From Phytophthora quininea (Eukaryota > Oomycota > Peronosporomycetes > Peronosporales > Peronosporaceae): a DNA stretch of 64,000 nucleotides. A program made the position numbers and the translations under genes. Numbering within the stretch: the stretch's first letter is position 1; every line of letters begins with the position of its first letter. The stretch lies in the NCBI GenBank assembly GCA_011947345.1, contig JAAVTG010000586.1, forward strand, positions 248,001 to 312,000. The letters are read 5' to 3'. Under the pieces are notes generated by a model. That model saw only the letters and a list, made by a program, of their open reading frames with translations, was not told where the DNA came from and did no database searches. Shown piece by piece: positions 33,651-43,000 of this stretch.

Positions 33651-33941
33651 TCACGGCTTGGTCTTGGGTTTTTCCGTCTTGCCGCTCGACTTCTTCTTCT
33701 TGTCGCCCTTGTCCGCTTTCTTCTTGTGCTTCTTGTGCTTCTCCTTGTGGTCCTTCTTCTTCTTGTCATTGGCCTGGGTCCCGCTGACGGCACCTCTCAA
33801 CTGACGGACGTCGAGGCCTTCAACGGCGTTCATCGTCTGCACGTCGGCCGCGCCAGTCGTCAGCTCCGGCGCAGCGTTCGTGGGGGTGCAGGTCGACGCG
33901 AAGGCCGCCACGGCGAGCGCGAGGACGTACGAAAGCTTCAT
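33651..33941 (-). CDS. RxLR-type secreted effector candidate, copy A
   Basis: 96-residue predicted secreted protein. Signal peptide MKLSYVLALAVAAFAS with cleavage near residues 17-24. An RxLR-type motif, RQLR, is at 46-49, within the usual distance of the cleavage site. No downstream EER is seen. From about 58 to 90 the protein is almost entirely Lys with Asp/His/Gly (repeats of KKHKKK), which could act as a nuclear or RNA/DNA-binding tail. RxLR proteins of oomycetes are delivered into plant cells; the target here is unknown. A one-base difference in a T/A run near 33670 gives this copy the ending KTEKPKTKP, different from copy B. A perfect Inr+FPR lies 38 bp upstream. A lysine-rich secreted protein with RQLR by chance is the alternative. 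Confidence 0.75.
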   Translation of the reverse strand: MKLSYVLALAVAAFASTCTPTNAAPELTTGAADVQTMNAVEGLDVRQLRGAVSGTQANDKKKKDHKEKHKKHKKKADKGDKKKKSSGKTEKPKTKP

Positions 33942-33978
33942 GGTTGTTGGGAGTGGGAGGCGGTGGTGGGTCTCGGTG

Positions 33979-33995
33979 GGCAAATTGCGGAGTGA
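33979..33995 (-). promoter_or_regulatory. oomycete Inr+FPR core promoter, copy A
   Basis: TCACTCCGCAATTTGCC on the minus strand fits the oomycete initiator plus flanking promoter region consensus at every position, 38 bp upstream of the copy A ATG. Confidence 0.8.
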
Positions 33996-34019
33996 GTTTG
34001 AAGACAGAGGCGCTCAAGC

Positions 34020-34400
34020 TTTATCATACCGCTTTTTCGCGCTGAGCGGGGCGGCCTCGAAGCTCCAAACCATCCCAGATGACGTCGCGTTGAACCGCTC
34101 GAACAGCAAACACGTGGGCGTGCGATATCTCCATACGAACTCGCCACTACGAAGATAATGATAAGAAGAAAAAATCCTCCCGCCCCGAACAAGTATCCAA
34201 TATCCTCCGCCTGAACGTCCTCTCCGACAGCAAACAACTGCTCCATCAGCAGGTTGCCCACGAGCAGTACTCTGGCCGAGCACACCTGCCTCGATACGTT
34301 CACGAGCACTTCGCGTATCACCACGAGTGCCGGTGGCTTCTTTCTAGGCAGTATATCAGTAGGTAGTTCAAAACACACTTTCCAGTGTTTGCTATTTGGC
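34020..34400 (-). other. conserved hydrophobic ORF segment, left arm
   Basis: A frame shared with 37649-37910 in the right arm encodes VVIREVLVNVSRQVCSARVL and then FGAGGFFLLIIIFVVASS, a likely membrane segment. It has no ATG at its 5' end but a plausible acceptor (CTGCCTAG) there, so it may be a terminal exon or gene remnant. Family unknown. Confidence 0.35.
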
Positions 34401-34659
34401 CGGTATCTTCTTGTAGACCCGATTTTCTTTTCAGCCTTACAAGCGGTGTGCGTTTCTCCACTGCAAATTCACGCTGGCCGTCTGAACGCGGTACCCTCTG
34501 TAGTAAGCTCGGAACAATCGTTGAGTGGCATTGTTGGCGGAGTAAATCGTGACAATTTTTGAAGCTGGAGATACGTTTTGGGAAGGCGGCACGGCGACAT
34601 CTTGAGAAGCTTAGGCAGGTACTTGTTGGGTCATCGCTGATCTTCATCGGGATTTACCT

Positions 34660-35280
34660 CTACGACCGACAGCTTTCATTGACGACGCGGTTGTGGGGCG
34701 AGGTGCAACGTTCGGCAAACCATTTGGTACAACTGAAAACGACATCGATGCTAGCCAGCATTTTACCACTGGTTTCACCGTGTCCAGACTTCTTACACGT
34801 AGGCCGTGGACTTGGCGGTTCTCCATCCGCAACTTCGATTGGCCGAACGGCTGTCGAGAAGGCCCCGAGGCAGTTTAAAATCTCCACGTAGGTGTCTCCA
34901 CTCGTTGCTCTCGCACGACCAAATAAACAAACCCACATCCGCTTGGGTCGTCCCGAAGAAATACTCACCGAAAAAATGCTTAGCACCTACAGCGACGAGC
35001 CTTCATTAATGCTCACCATGATCGTGAACTGCAGCGCCACGCGGTGCTCAAACCTCCGGCGCTTCCCTCACGAATAAACTCGCCTATCCTTGCGATGAAC
35101 GGCAGCTTCGTCGGCACGTAAAAGAGCAGGAGGAAGGGCAGGAAGAAGACGAGGATGACTGCCATGACCAGACCCGCTGTCTTGGCGTCGCGTCGCCATT
35201 CCGTCAGGTAGGAGACAGGTATCCGACAGCCATATATATCCCTGGACGCTCGAAAACAACCCGAAAAGTATCTTTGCAAG
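34660..35280 (-). pseudogene. decayed MscS-like channel, left arm
   Basis: Related to the intact channel gene at 38626-39953. It keeps the first membrane block (YLTEWRRDAKTAGLVMAVIL ~ LPEWWRNANAAELAVAAIL) fused directly to the MscS loop (IGEFIREGSAGGFEHRV ~ IDDFIRVGNAEGFVHRV), so about 230 residues of membrane domain are missing. A stop follows (the INEGSSL position), and decayed downstream homology (GRPKRM ~ QRPKRD) is out of frame. One C less than the right arm near 35055 adds a frame break here. Confidence 0.7.
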
Positions 35281-35408
35281 AAGACACATTTCCGCTAAAG
35301 TTTCGAGCCATCGAGGAAGTAGATGGCTTCATCAACTTCAACACTGAAGATGAGTCATATTGAACTGTGATGCAAACCCGATTGAAACTGAAACAACTAC
35401 ATTCACAC

Positions 35409-35729
35409 TTATATGGTCTCGATCTGCTGACCGCTCATCTCACGGCTTGGTCTTGGGTTTTCCGTCTTGCCGCTCGACTTCTTCTTCTTGTCGCCCTTGT
35501 CCGCTTTCTTCTTGTGCTTCTTGTGCTTCTCCTTGTGGTCCTTCTTCTTCTTGTCATTGGCCTGGGTCCCGCTGACGGCACCTCTCAACTGACGGACGTC
35601 GAGGCCTTCAACGGCGTTCATCGTCTGCACGTCGGCCGCGCCAGTCGTCAGCTCCGGCGCAGCGTTCGTGGGGGTGCAGGTCGACGCGAAGGCCGCCACG
35701 GCGAGCGCGAGGACGTACGAAAGCTTCAT
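35409..35729 (-). CDS. RxLR-type secreted effector candidate, copy B
   Basis: Same signal peptide, RQLR motif (46-49) and Lys-rich tail as copy A, but 106 residues long because a one-base shorter T/A run near the end changes the C-terminus to KTENPRPSREMSGQQIETI. It sits next to the palindrome centre. Upstream sequence matches copy A back to about 35905, including the core promoter. Whether the A or B ending is native cannot be told from sequence alone; copies C and D share the B-type run. Confidence 0.75.
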   Translation of the reverse strand: MKLSYVLALAVAAFASTCTPTNAAPELTTGAADVQTMNAVEGLDVRQLRGAVSGTQANDKKKKDHKEKHKKHKKKADKGDKKKKSSGKTENPRPSREMSGQQIETI

Positions 35730-35766
35730 GGTTGTTGGGAGTGGGAGGCGGTGGTGGGTCTCGGTG

Positions 35767-35783
35767 GGCAAATTGCGGAGTGA
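35767..35783 (-). promoter_or_regulatory. oomycete Inr+FPR core promoter, copy B
   Basis: Perfect match TCACTCCGCAATTTGCC on the minus strand, 38 bp upstream of the copy B ATG. Confidence 0.8.
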
Positions 35784-35905
35784 GTTTGAAGACAGAGGCG
35801 CTCAAGCTTTATCATACCGCTTTTTCGCGCTGAGCGGGGCGGTCTCGAAGCTCCAAACCATCCCAGATGACATCGCGTTGAACCGCTCGTACAGCAAACA
35901 CGTGG

Positions 35906-36120
35906 CACATGAACGACCACGCCAGAATACGTTGGATGGAAATGAAAAGTACGTTCTCAACAACTGCTGCGTTAATGCTGACGACTGCTAATGACGACTT
36001 GGCGAGAAGACGCTCACTGAACGTCGTTCAGTGTCAACAGTTTCACTAACTTATCGGCATCTCTGTTGGATTCGGTACAGTCTTCATTTCTATCCAACTA
36101 CCCGTATTGAAATACCGGAC
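35906..36120. other. palindrome spacer
   Basis: About 215 bp of unique sequence between the arms, in the divergent interval between copies B and C. No gene seen. It would form the loop if the palindrome folded. Confidence 0.7.
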
Positions 36121-36243
36121 GCCACGTATTTGCTGTTCGAGCGGTTCAACGCGACGTCATCTGGGATGGTTTGGAGCTTCGAGACCGTCCCGCTCAGCGC
36201 GAAAAAGCGGCATGATAAAGCTTGAGCGCCTCTGTCTTCAAAC

Positions 36244-36260
36244 TCACTCCGCGATTTGCC
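36244..36260 (+). promoter_or_regulatory. altered Inr+FPR core promoter, copy C
   Basis: TCACTCCGCGATTTGCC: the conserved CAWTTT of the flanking region is CGATTT here, so this copy has lost one consensus position. The ATG is 38 bp downstream. Confidence 0.7.
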
Positions 36261-36297
36261 CACCGAGACCCACCACCGCCTCCCACTCCCAACAACC

Positions 36298-36617
36298 ATG
36301 AAGCTTTCGTACGTCCTCGCGCTCGCCGTGGCGGCCTTCGCGTCGACCTGCACCCCACGAACGCTGCGCCGGAGCTGACGACTGGCGCGGCCGACGTGCA
36401 GACGATGAACGCCGTTGAAGGCCTCGACGTCCGTCAGTTGAGAGGTGCCGTCAGCGGGACCCAGGCCAATGACAAGAAGAAGAAGGACCACAAGGAGAAG
36501 CACAAGAAGCACAAGAAGAAAGCGGACAAGGGCGACAAGAAGAAGAAGTCGAGCGGCAAGACGGAAAACCCAAGACCAAGCCGTGAGATGAGCGGTCAGC
36601 AGATCGAGACCATATAA
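36298..36617 (+). pseudogene. RxLR-type copy C, frameshifted after signal peptide
   Basis: Starts with the same signal peptide as copies A and B but has CCCC where A and B have CCCCC (near 36352-36356). The ATG frame therefore ends after 26 codons at 36376-36378, before RQLR. The RQLR and Lys-rich region remain open in another frame through 36617. Genuine pseudogene or homopolymer miscall. Confidence 0.65.
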
Positions 36618-36739
36618 GTGTGAATGTAGTTGTTTCAGTTTCAATCGGGTTTGCATCACAGTTCAATATGACTCATCTTCAGTGTTGAAGTTGATGAAGC
36701 CATCTACTTCCTCGATGGCTCGAAACTTTAGCGGAAATG

Positions 36740-37370
36740 TGTCTTCTTGCAAAGATACTTTTCGGGTTGTTTTCGAGCGTCCAGGGATATATATGGCTGT
36801 CGGATACCTGTCTCCTACCTGACGGAATGGCGACGCGACGCCAAGACAGCGGGTCTGGTCATGGCAGTCATCCTCGTCTTCTTCCTGCCCTTCCTCCTGC
36901 TCTTTTACGTGCCGACGAAGCTGCCGTTCATCGCAAGGATAGGCGAGTTTATTCGTGAGGGAAGCGCCGGAGGGTTTGAGCACCGCGTGGCGCTGCAGTT
37001 CACGATCATGGTGAGCATTAATGAAGGCTCGTCGCTGTAGGTGCTAAGCATTTTTTCGGTGAGTATTTCTTCGGGACGACCCAAGCGGATGTGGGTTTGT
37101 TTATTTGGTCGTGCGAGAGCAACGAGTGGAGACACCTACGTGGAGATTTTAAACTGCCTCGGGGCCTTCTCGACAGCCGTTCGGCCAATCGAAGTTGCGG
37201 ATGGAGAACCGCCAAGTCCACGGCCTACGTGTAAGAAGTCTGGACACGGTGAAACCAGTGGTAAAATGCTGGCTAGCATCGATGTCGTTTTCAGTTGTAC
37301 CAAATGGTTTGCCGAACGTTGCACCTCGCCCCACAACCGCGTCGTCAATGAAAGCTGTCGGTCGTAGAGG
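36740..37370 (+). pseudogene. decayed MscS-like channel, right arm
   Basis: Mirror copy of the left-arm fragment with the same internal deletion and the same stop after INEGSSL (TAG near 37038). Because both arms share the deletion, it predates formation of the palindrome. Confidence 0.7.
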
Positions 37371-37619
37371 TAAATCCCGATGAAGATCAGCGATGACCCA
37401 ACAAGTACCTGCCTAAGCTTCTCAAGATGTCGCCGTGCCGCCTTCCCAAAAACGTATCTCCAGCTTCAAAATTGTCACGATTTACTCCGCCAACAATGCC
37501 ACTCAACGATTGTTCCGAGCTTACTACAGAGGGTACCGCGTTCAGACGGCCAGCGTGAATTTGCAGTGGAGAAACGCACACCGCTTGTAAGGCTGAAAAG
37601 AAAATCGGGTCTACAAGAA

Positions 37620-37910
37620 GATACCGGCCAAATAGCAAACACTGGAAAGTGTGTTTTGAACTACCTACTGATATACTGCCTAGAAAGAAGCCACCGGCAC
37701 TCGTGGTGATACGCGAAGTGCTCGTGAACGTATCGAGGCAGGTGTGCTCGGCCAGAGTACTGCTCGTGGGCAACCTGCTGATGGAGCAGTTGTTTGCTGT
37801 CGGAGAGGACGTTCAGGCGGAGGATATTGGATACTTGTTCGGGGCGGGAGGATTTTTTCTTCTTATCATTATCTTCGTAGTGGCGAGTTCGTATGGAGAT
37901 ATCGCACGCC
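37620..37910 (+). other. conserved hydrophobic ORF segment, right arm
   Basis: Mirror of 34020-34400. The frame includes LLMEQLFAVGEDVQAEDIGY before a strongly hydrophobic stretch. No recognised domain. Confidence 0.35.
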
Positions 37911-38031
37911 CACGTGTTTGCTGTTCGAGCGGTTCAACGCGACGTCATCTGGGATGGTTTGGAGCTTCGAGGCCGCCCCGCTCAGCGCGAAAAAGCGGTA
38001 TGATAAAGCTTGAGCGCCTCTGTCTTCAAAC

Positions 38032-38048
38032 TCACTCCGCAATTTGCC
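38032..38048 (+). promoter_or_regulatory. oomycete Inr+FPR core promoter, copy D
   Basis: Perfect TCACTCCGCAATTTGCC, 38 bp upstream of the copy D ATG at 38086. Confidence 0.8.
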
Positions 38049-38085
38049 CACCGAGACCCACCACCGCCTCCCACTCCCAACAACC

Positions 38086-38405
38086 ATGAAGCTTTCGTAC
38101 GTCCTCGCGCTCGCCGTGGCGGCCTTCGCGTCGACCTGCACCCCACGAACGCTGCGCCGGAGCTGACGACTGGCGCGGCCGACGTGCAGACGATGAACGC
38201 CGTTGAAGGCCTCGACGTCCGTCAGTTGAGAGGTGCCGTCAGCGGGACCCAGGCCAATGACAAGAAGAAGAAGGACCACAAGGAGAAGCACAAGAAGCAC
38301 AAGAAGAAAGCGGACAAGGGCGACAAGAAGAAGAAGTCGAGCGGCAAGACGGAAAACCCAAGACCAAGCCGTGAGATGAGCGGTCAGCAGATCGAGACCA
38401 TATAA
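38086..38405 (+). pseudogene. RxLR-type copy D, frameshifted after signal peptide
   Basis: As copy C: four Cs instead of five after the signal peptide close the ATG frame after 26 codons. The rest matches copies A-C, with the B-type 3' end. Its promoter is intact, unlike copy C. Confidence 0.65.
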
Positions 38406-38625
38406 ATGTGAATGAAGTCGCTGATCTTTATGAAACTTGTATACCGCCCTCGTTGAAATTTGCGTGGCATCGTGTTGCAGTTGCTTTCCTTGCGAGTTGA
38501 AGTGGATGTACCTATCTACTTAGTTGATGATTATGAACTTAATCGAATAACACTAGTATTTTACGAGTATTTGCCCAGTACTGCCTCTGCTGCTCGTTGC
38601 GCTGCTGCTACTGAGCTCCAGAGCG

Positions 38626-39953
38626 ATGGCTGACGGCTGTGCAGACGACTGCACGTCCGTCTCTTGCCTGCCAGAATGGTGGCGCAATGCCAATGCGGCG
38701 GAGCTGGCCGTGGCGGCCATCCTCGTCTTCTTCGCGACCTTCCTGCCTCGAGTGCTGGTCCGCCTGCTCATTTTCGTGCTGACCAAGCTGCCGTTCATGC
38801 ACCAGTACGAATCCAGCCATGCATGGAGTAAAATTATGCACTAATTGTTAATTATGTGCTGTGATTCCAGAGTGGCCGAGGACTTCCGCGAGTCGTGTGT
38901 GGGCTCGACGTCTTATTTGATCTCCATGTCGTTGGTGCTGCTGGCACTGACAGTGTCGGACTTGATCAAGTTCTTCTGCCACTTGCCGACGTACATCTGG
39001 GGAGTTTTCTTCTTGTTCTGGCTGTATTCGCTCTTCAACGTCGTTCAAAGTGTGAGTGTTTGCTTTACCAAATTCTTCTAGACAATACTGTGGCGCTAAT
39101 GTATGAGTTTTGTGCTGTGTAGCTGGCCGTGCGTCGGTTTGTCGGCACGAATGGAGACTTCTCCAAGAAGATGGTCATCTCAGAGTCCGTCAAGATTCTC
39201 CGGTTGACGACGTTGTTGATCATTGCGCTGATTATCTACTCGTCTGCTCTGGGCAATAGCGCCACTCTCAAGTACTCGGTGCTTGGTGTGATTGGCTTGG
39301 CCATTGCACTGGGCTTTGTGCCGTCCTTCCACAACGTCGTTGGCGGACTCTTTTTGGCCTTCAACTCGCAGTTCAAGATCGACGACTTTATCCGTGTGGG
39401 AAATGCGGAAGGGTTTGTGCATCGTGTGTCGCTGAGGTACACGACCGTAGTGAGCCTTGAAGGCACCACGCTGTACGTGCCAAACAGCTTCTTTCTCTAC
39501 AAGCCGATGATTAATTTCTCGCAGCGACCCAAGCGTGATGTCGATTTGCACGTAAGAGTGTCGCGAGCAACGCCCGTGGAGACGCTACGTCAAGTGTTGA
39601 AGCGTCTCGAAAGCATGTTGCAGTCGTTGCATGTTGGGCTAACATCCCACGAGGAAAGCCAATCGGACCTGCGGCATGGTGAGAAATGGGAGCGTTTCTA
39701 CTTCGTGGCGATGGAGGAGCTGTACACCATTCGCGTGTTTTCGTATACCGAGGAATTGGACGCGCGCAAGTACGCCATGCTGAAGTCCGAGGTGTGGCTC
39801 GCGGTAACTGAGATCATGGAAGAGCTGGGCATCTCAATTCTGAGCAATGACGATCCGGACAACCCATTTGCCGAGCCACCGCATGGTTTCAAACGCTCAG
39901 ACAGCTCAAAAGTTCGGACGGCAGTAGCGACGGCGACCCATTCACCACTGTAA
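38626..39953 (+). CDS. MscS-family mechanosensitive ion channel
   Basis: Small-conductance mechanosensitive channel homologue. Exons 38626-38804, 38871-39051 and 39123-39953 give 1191 nt, 396 residues, one open frame. About six hydrophobic segments come first, including AELAVAAILVFFATFLP and ISMSLVLLALTVSDLIKFF. The pore/helix block follows (SVLGVIGLAIALGF), then the MscS beta domain with KIDDFIRVGNAEGFVHRVSL, TTLYVPNSFF and NFSQRPKRDVDL. The Gly/Ala-rich TM3 pattern is conserved. It could sit in plasma, organelle or contractile-vacuole membrane; no targeting signal is clear. Decayed partial copies lie in the adjoining palindrome, so it is the likely parent or sibling of those. Confidence 0.9.
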
Positions 39954-40066
39954 TCGGCGCTGTCGTGGGAGCTCAGCCGACTGGCAATGGGGCTGAAGGT
40001 CCGCGCACACAACTCTAATGAGACAGAGTAAGTTATTCCTCGTTGGCTTATGCATTAATGTCGAAC

Positions 40067-43000
40067 CTAGCGCTGTAAGAATTGGGCGCCATGGACTTCA
40101 GCTTCGATTTCATGGAGTTCTTGTTGCAGTTCACGTTCGATGGCCAAAGCGCGCTCACGGAGAACCCAGTCTTTATCGCGGTATTCAAGGCGCAAAAACT
40201 TACTGAGACCGCTCAGCAACCGCTTGTGTGTCTCTCGAAAAATGCGCTCTCCCTCCTTGTGTTGCGCTGTGAGTGCTGCGAGCAACGGCTTGTTGGACGC
40301 ATCGAGCGTGGAAGTGCCACATCGATCTAGGCCAAGACAAAGGGAGAGTTCCGCCTCATAATCATTGTTGTCTTGCAGACGCGGCGATAAAGGCTCGACT
40401 GGGTATGAAGCTCCAGCGTCAATGAGCTGCTCAGCATACGTAGGCGACGAAGGAGCTACTTGGCCTTCGATAATTGGGTCGTCGTACAGATTTGTGACAC
40501 CAGTCCCCGTTGCAAACTCGAGAACGGAGAAGTCACCAGACGACAAGCTTGGCCGCATCTTCGTGGGTGATTTCCCTGGAGTGTAGAAACTCCGCGTGGT
40601 TGGCCGTCCTCCAACTCTTGGTGTCGTTGCGCCACCCGACTCTCCGCGGCGACGACCACCAAGAGCGGAGTCGTCCACTGCCCGTTGACGTCTTTTTGAT
40701 GAGCCAGATTGTGAGGAGACCTTGATTCGGGCAGATTGTCTGGAATTCGGCGTACTTGGAAGTGGTGGACTGCCATTTGGGGATCCGCTTGCCACTGGTG
40801 CTGTCGATGAGAACGAGGGGTATTCGACCGCGGATTCCAACCACGAGCCACCGTGCCACATGAAGCGATACGTGACGCCAAGGCATTCCAGGCGCACCGC
40901 ACACAGTGCTTTCAGCGATGACACAAGAGCGTACAAAAACATCTCGGTGAGGTGGTAGTGCGACAGCGCTAGATCTTCCCTCTCCATGAGAAGGCAGCTG
41001 GGTTGTATGGGAACCGTATTGTCGTTGCTATTCCCTGACTCGTTGCTGGGTAGTCGTGTTTCTCCTGTGTCGAATACCATTCCCGAGGCTCCAATTACAC
41101 GTGCAGCAGAAGGAAATCCATCCTCATTGCTGGTACTAAACAACGTGGAGACGTCATGCCCCGCGCCAGATATTTTCCCTCCTTGACCTGCGAAAGCCAA
41201 CTGTGAGAATCTGGAGTCGGCGCGTGCTAACGGACAAGCTGCAATTTGGCTGTATGCAGCTAGCCACTTCGCTTGGCGCTGGCCAAGCTCCATCGCAAGA
41301 GACTCAGCTGCCGCAGACGACTCCTTCATTTGTGCGATCAGAAGACGCAACGATGCTTGAAACGAGCCCTCATCGTCGTCCTCGGCAACACGCCCGTATT
41401 CACCAGGTTCATCATTAAATCCGTATACCCCATAGGCGTCGCTTTCTGAATCGTAGTAGCCATCGACATCGTCAGCAATGCTCGCACTGATCCCCAGCGC
41501 GGCCTTCACACCCCTTCGACCGCTGAGGAATTGCTTAGAAGCACGTTGGCATCGCAAACTCAGATCTTGAGTCAGCTTCAGGATACTCAGCTTATCCTTA
41601 AAGAACGCAACTTTCTGGGCTACGCTCTCCATTGCGCGGTGACGGTGGGAGGTTCTCAGCTTTTCCAGTTGTTCATCCGTAAGCCCTGAATTTACGCAGC
41701 CATAATTATGAACGAAATGTCAAACATGAAAGATAACGTCGTGAGCAAACAAACGGAGTAGAGACGTACACGGAATGTTCAGGTCGTCTTTGAAGACAAG
41801 CGAAAACACGGCGTCTGCATCAATGCAGCTACGCTCGCTCGCACGTAGGCATTCCTCCGCCTCTGTTGCTGTCTTGGCATGAAACAAGGTTTCTTCAGCA
41901 CGAAACAACAACGATAGACCCACACCGTAAAAGACGATGACGCCTCGCATAAAGAAAGCATCCCATATCCGCAGCACCTGAGGTGATCCACAAGATCAAA
42001 AGAATACGTTAGCAGCAATAGCAGAACTGTAGCGCTTAATATGCAGAAGGATTATTCTCACGGTAGGGAGTGGAATGAGGGATGCGGTGAAAAGACTCAA
42101 AAACCACCTCTCCACAAGTCGACCGAGCGGGAAATTCAGCGTTGACAGGTGAGAAGCGAGTGCAGGTAGTCGATCTTGCAACAACGTCCTGAATGCAGCG
42201 ACATCAATCTGCAATGCTGGTCGGTAGCCGTGGAAATAACCTGGGAGTAGCGAATCGATGACGCTGATACCAAGAAACAGAGATGTATGGGTCAGTTTGA
42301 ACGTTTACCTGTAATATCAATCACTCTCACCTGTTAATCATCCAGAAGGCGCTTTCTTCGTCAACGTATGCCAACAGTAAGCAGGACACTCGCCATGGTA
42401 ATGGATGCGAATATGGACTGTAAAATAATAGCACACAGTAAACAGGTCAGCGCTAAGCACACGAGCAAATCGATCGCTACACTTACTTGTATCGTGAACT
42501 TGCGATAAGAAGACGGCGACGCGATGCCAACTCCCAGTCTGCAGCCGGGTAGTCGCTCGGGTATACGTAGTTGCCCATTTTACCCTTTTCAAGCTGTTTC
42601 AGTGTATTTCGCGATGACACACGCTTTCCCATTGTTTCACCTCCAGCTTTCACGTCTCCACCATTGTCCTGCTCGTCTTCTTCATCCTCCATCATGGAAT
42701 CGCGTTCGTCATCATAAAAGGACCCTCGATCTTCGCTGTACTGATCGGACGGGTTTGATGCATCCGAGACAGCTCGACCGAAGCGACCTGTTAGATGCTC
42801 CAGCTCACTTGGACGAACGCTTACGGCAATGTGCCCGCTGTCTTGGAGAGCCAACGCGCACAATCGTGAGAACAGCATTTGGTTCTCTGGGGTCCCCATC
42901 TTCGCCATGTCAACAGGCTCCGAGCACATTTCGTAAATGACATGCTTTTTCCAGCAACCGGTGACTTCAACCCGCCCCTGCTAGACTCTCTTGAGGGCAT

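Larger units (their letters stand above)
33620..35905. repeat. left arm of effector palindrome
   Basis: Reverse complement of 36121-38404. Holds RxLR copy A, a hydrophobic conserved segment, a decayed MscS gene and RxLR copy B. Within the arm, A and B units (about 33620-34110 and 35400-35905) are direct repeats of about 490 bp. Differences from the right arm that I saw are mostly homopolymer lengths, for example TTTT/AAAAA near 34575 and TTTTT/AAAA near 34557, plus a few substitutions in the B/C units. Confidence 0.88.
36121..38404. repeat. right arm of effector palindrome
   Basis: Reverse complement of 33620-35905, in the order copy C, decayed MscS, hydrophobic segment, copy D. The outer end stops at the copy D 3' end, about 220 bp before the intact MscS gene. 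Confidence 0.88.

Noticed and set aside
33651..38405. Lysine-rich effector tails as a simple-sequence artefact
   Set aside because: The unit has a signal peptide, RQLR at the expected distance and a perfect core promoter in three of four copies, so a gene is more likely than chance repeat.
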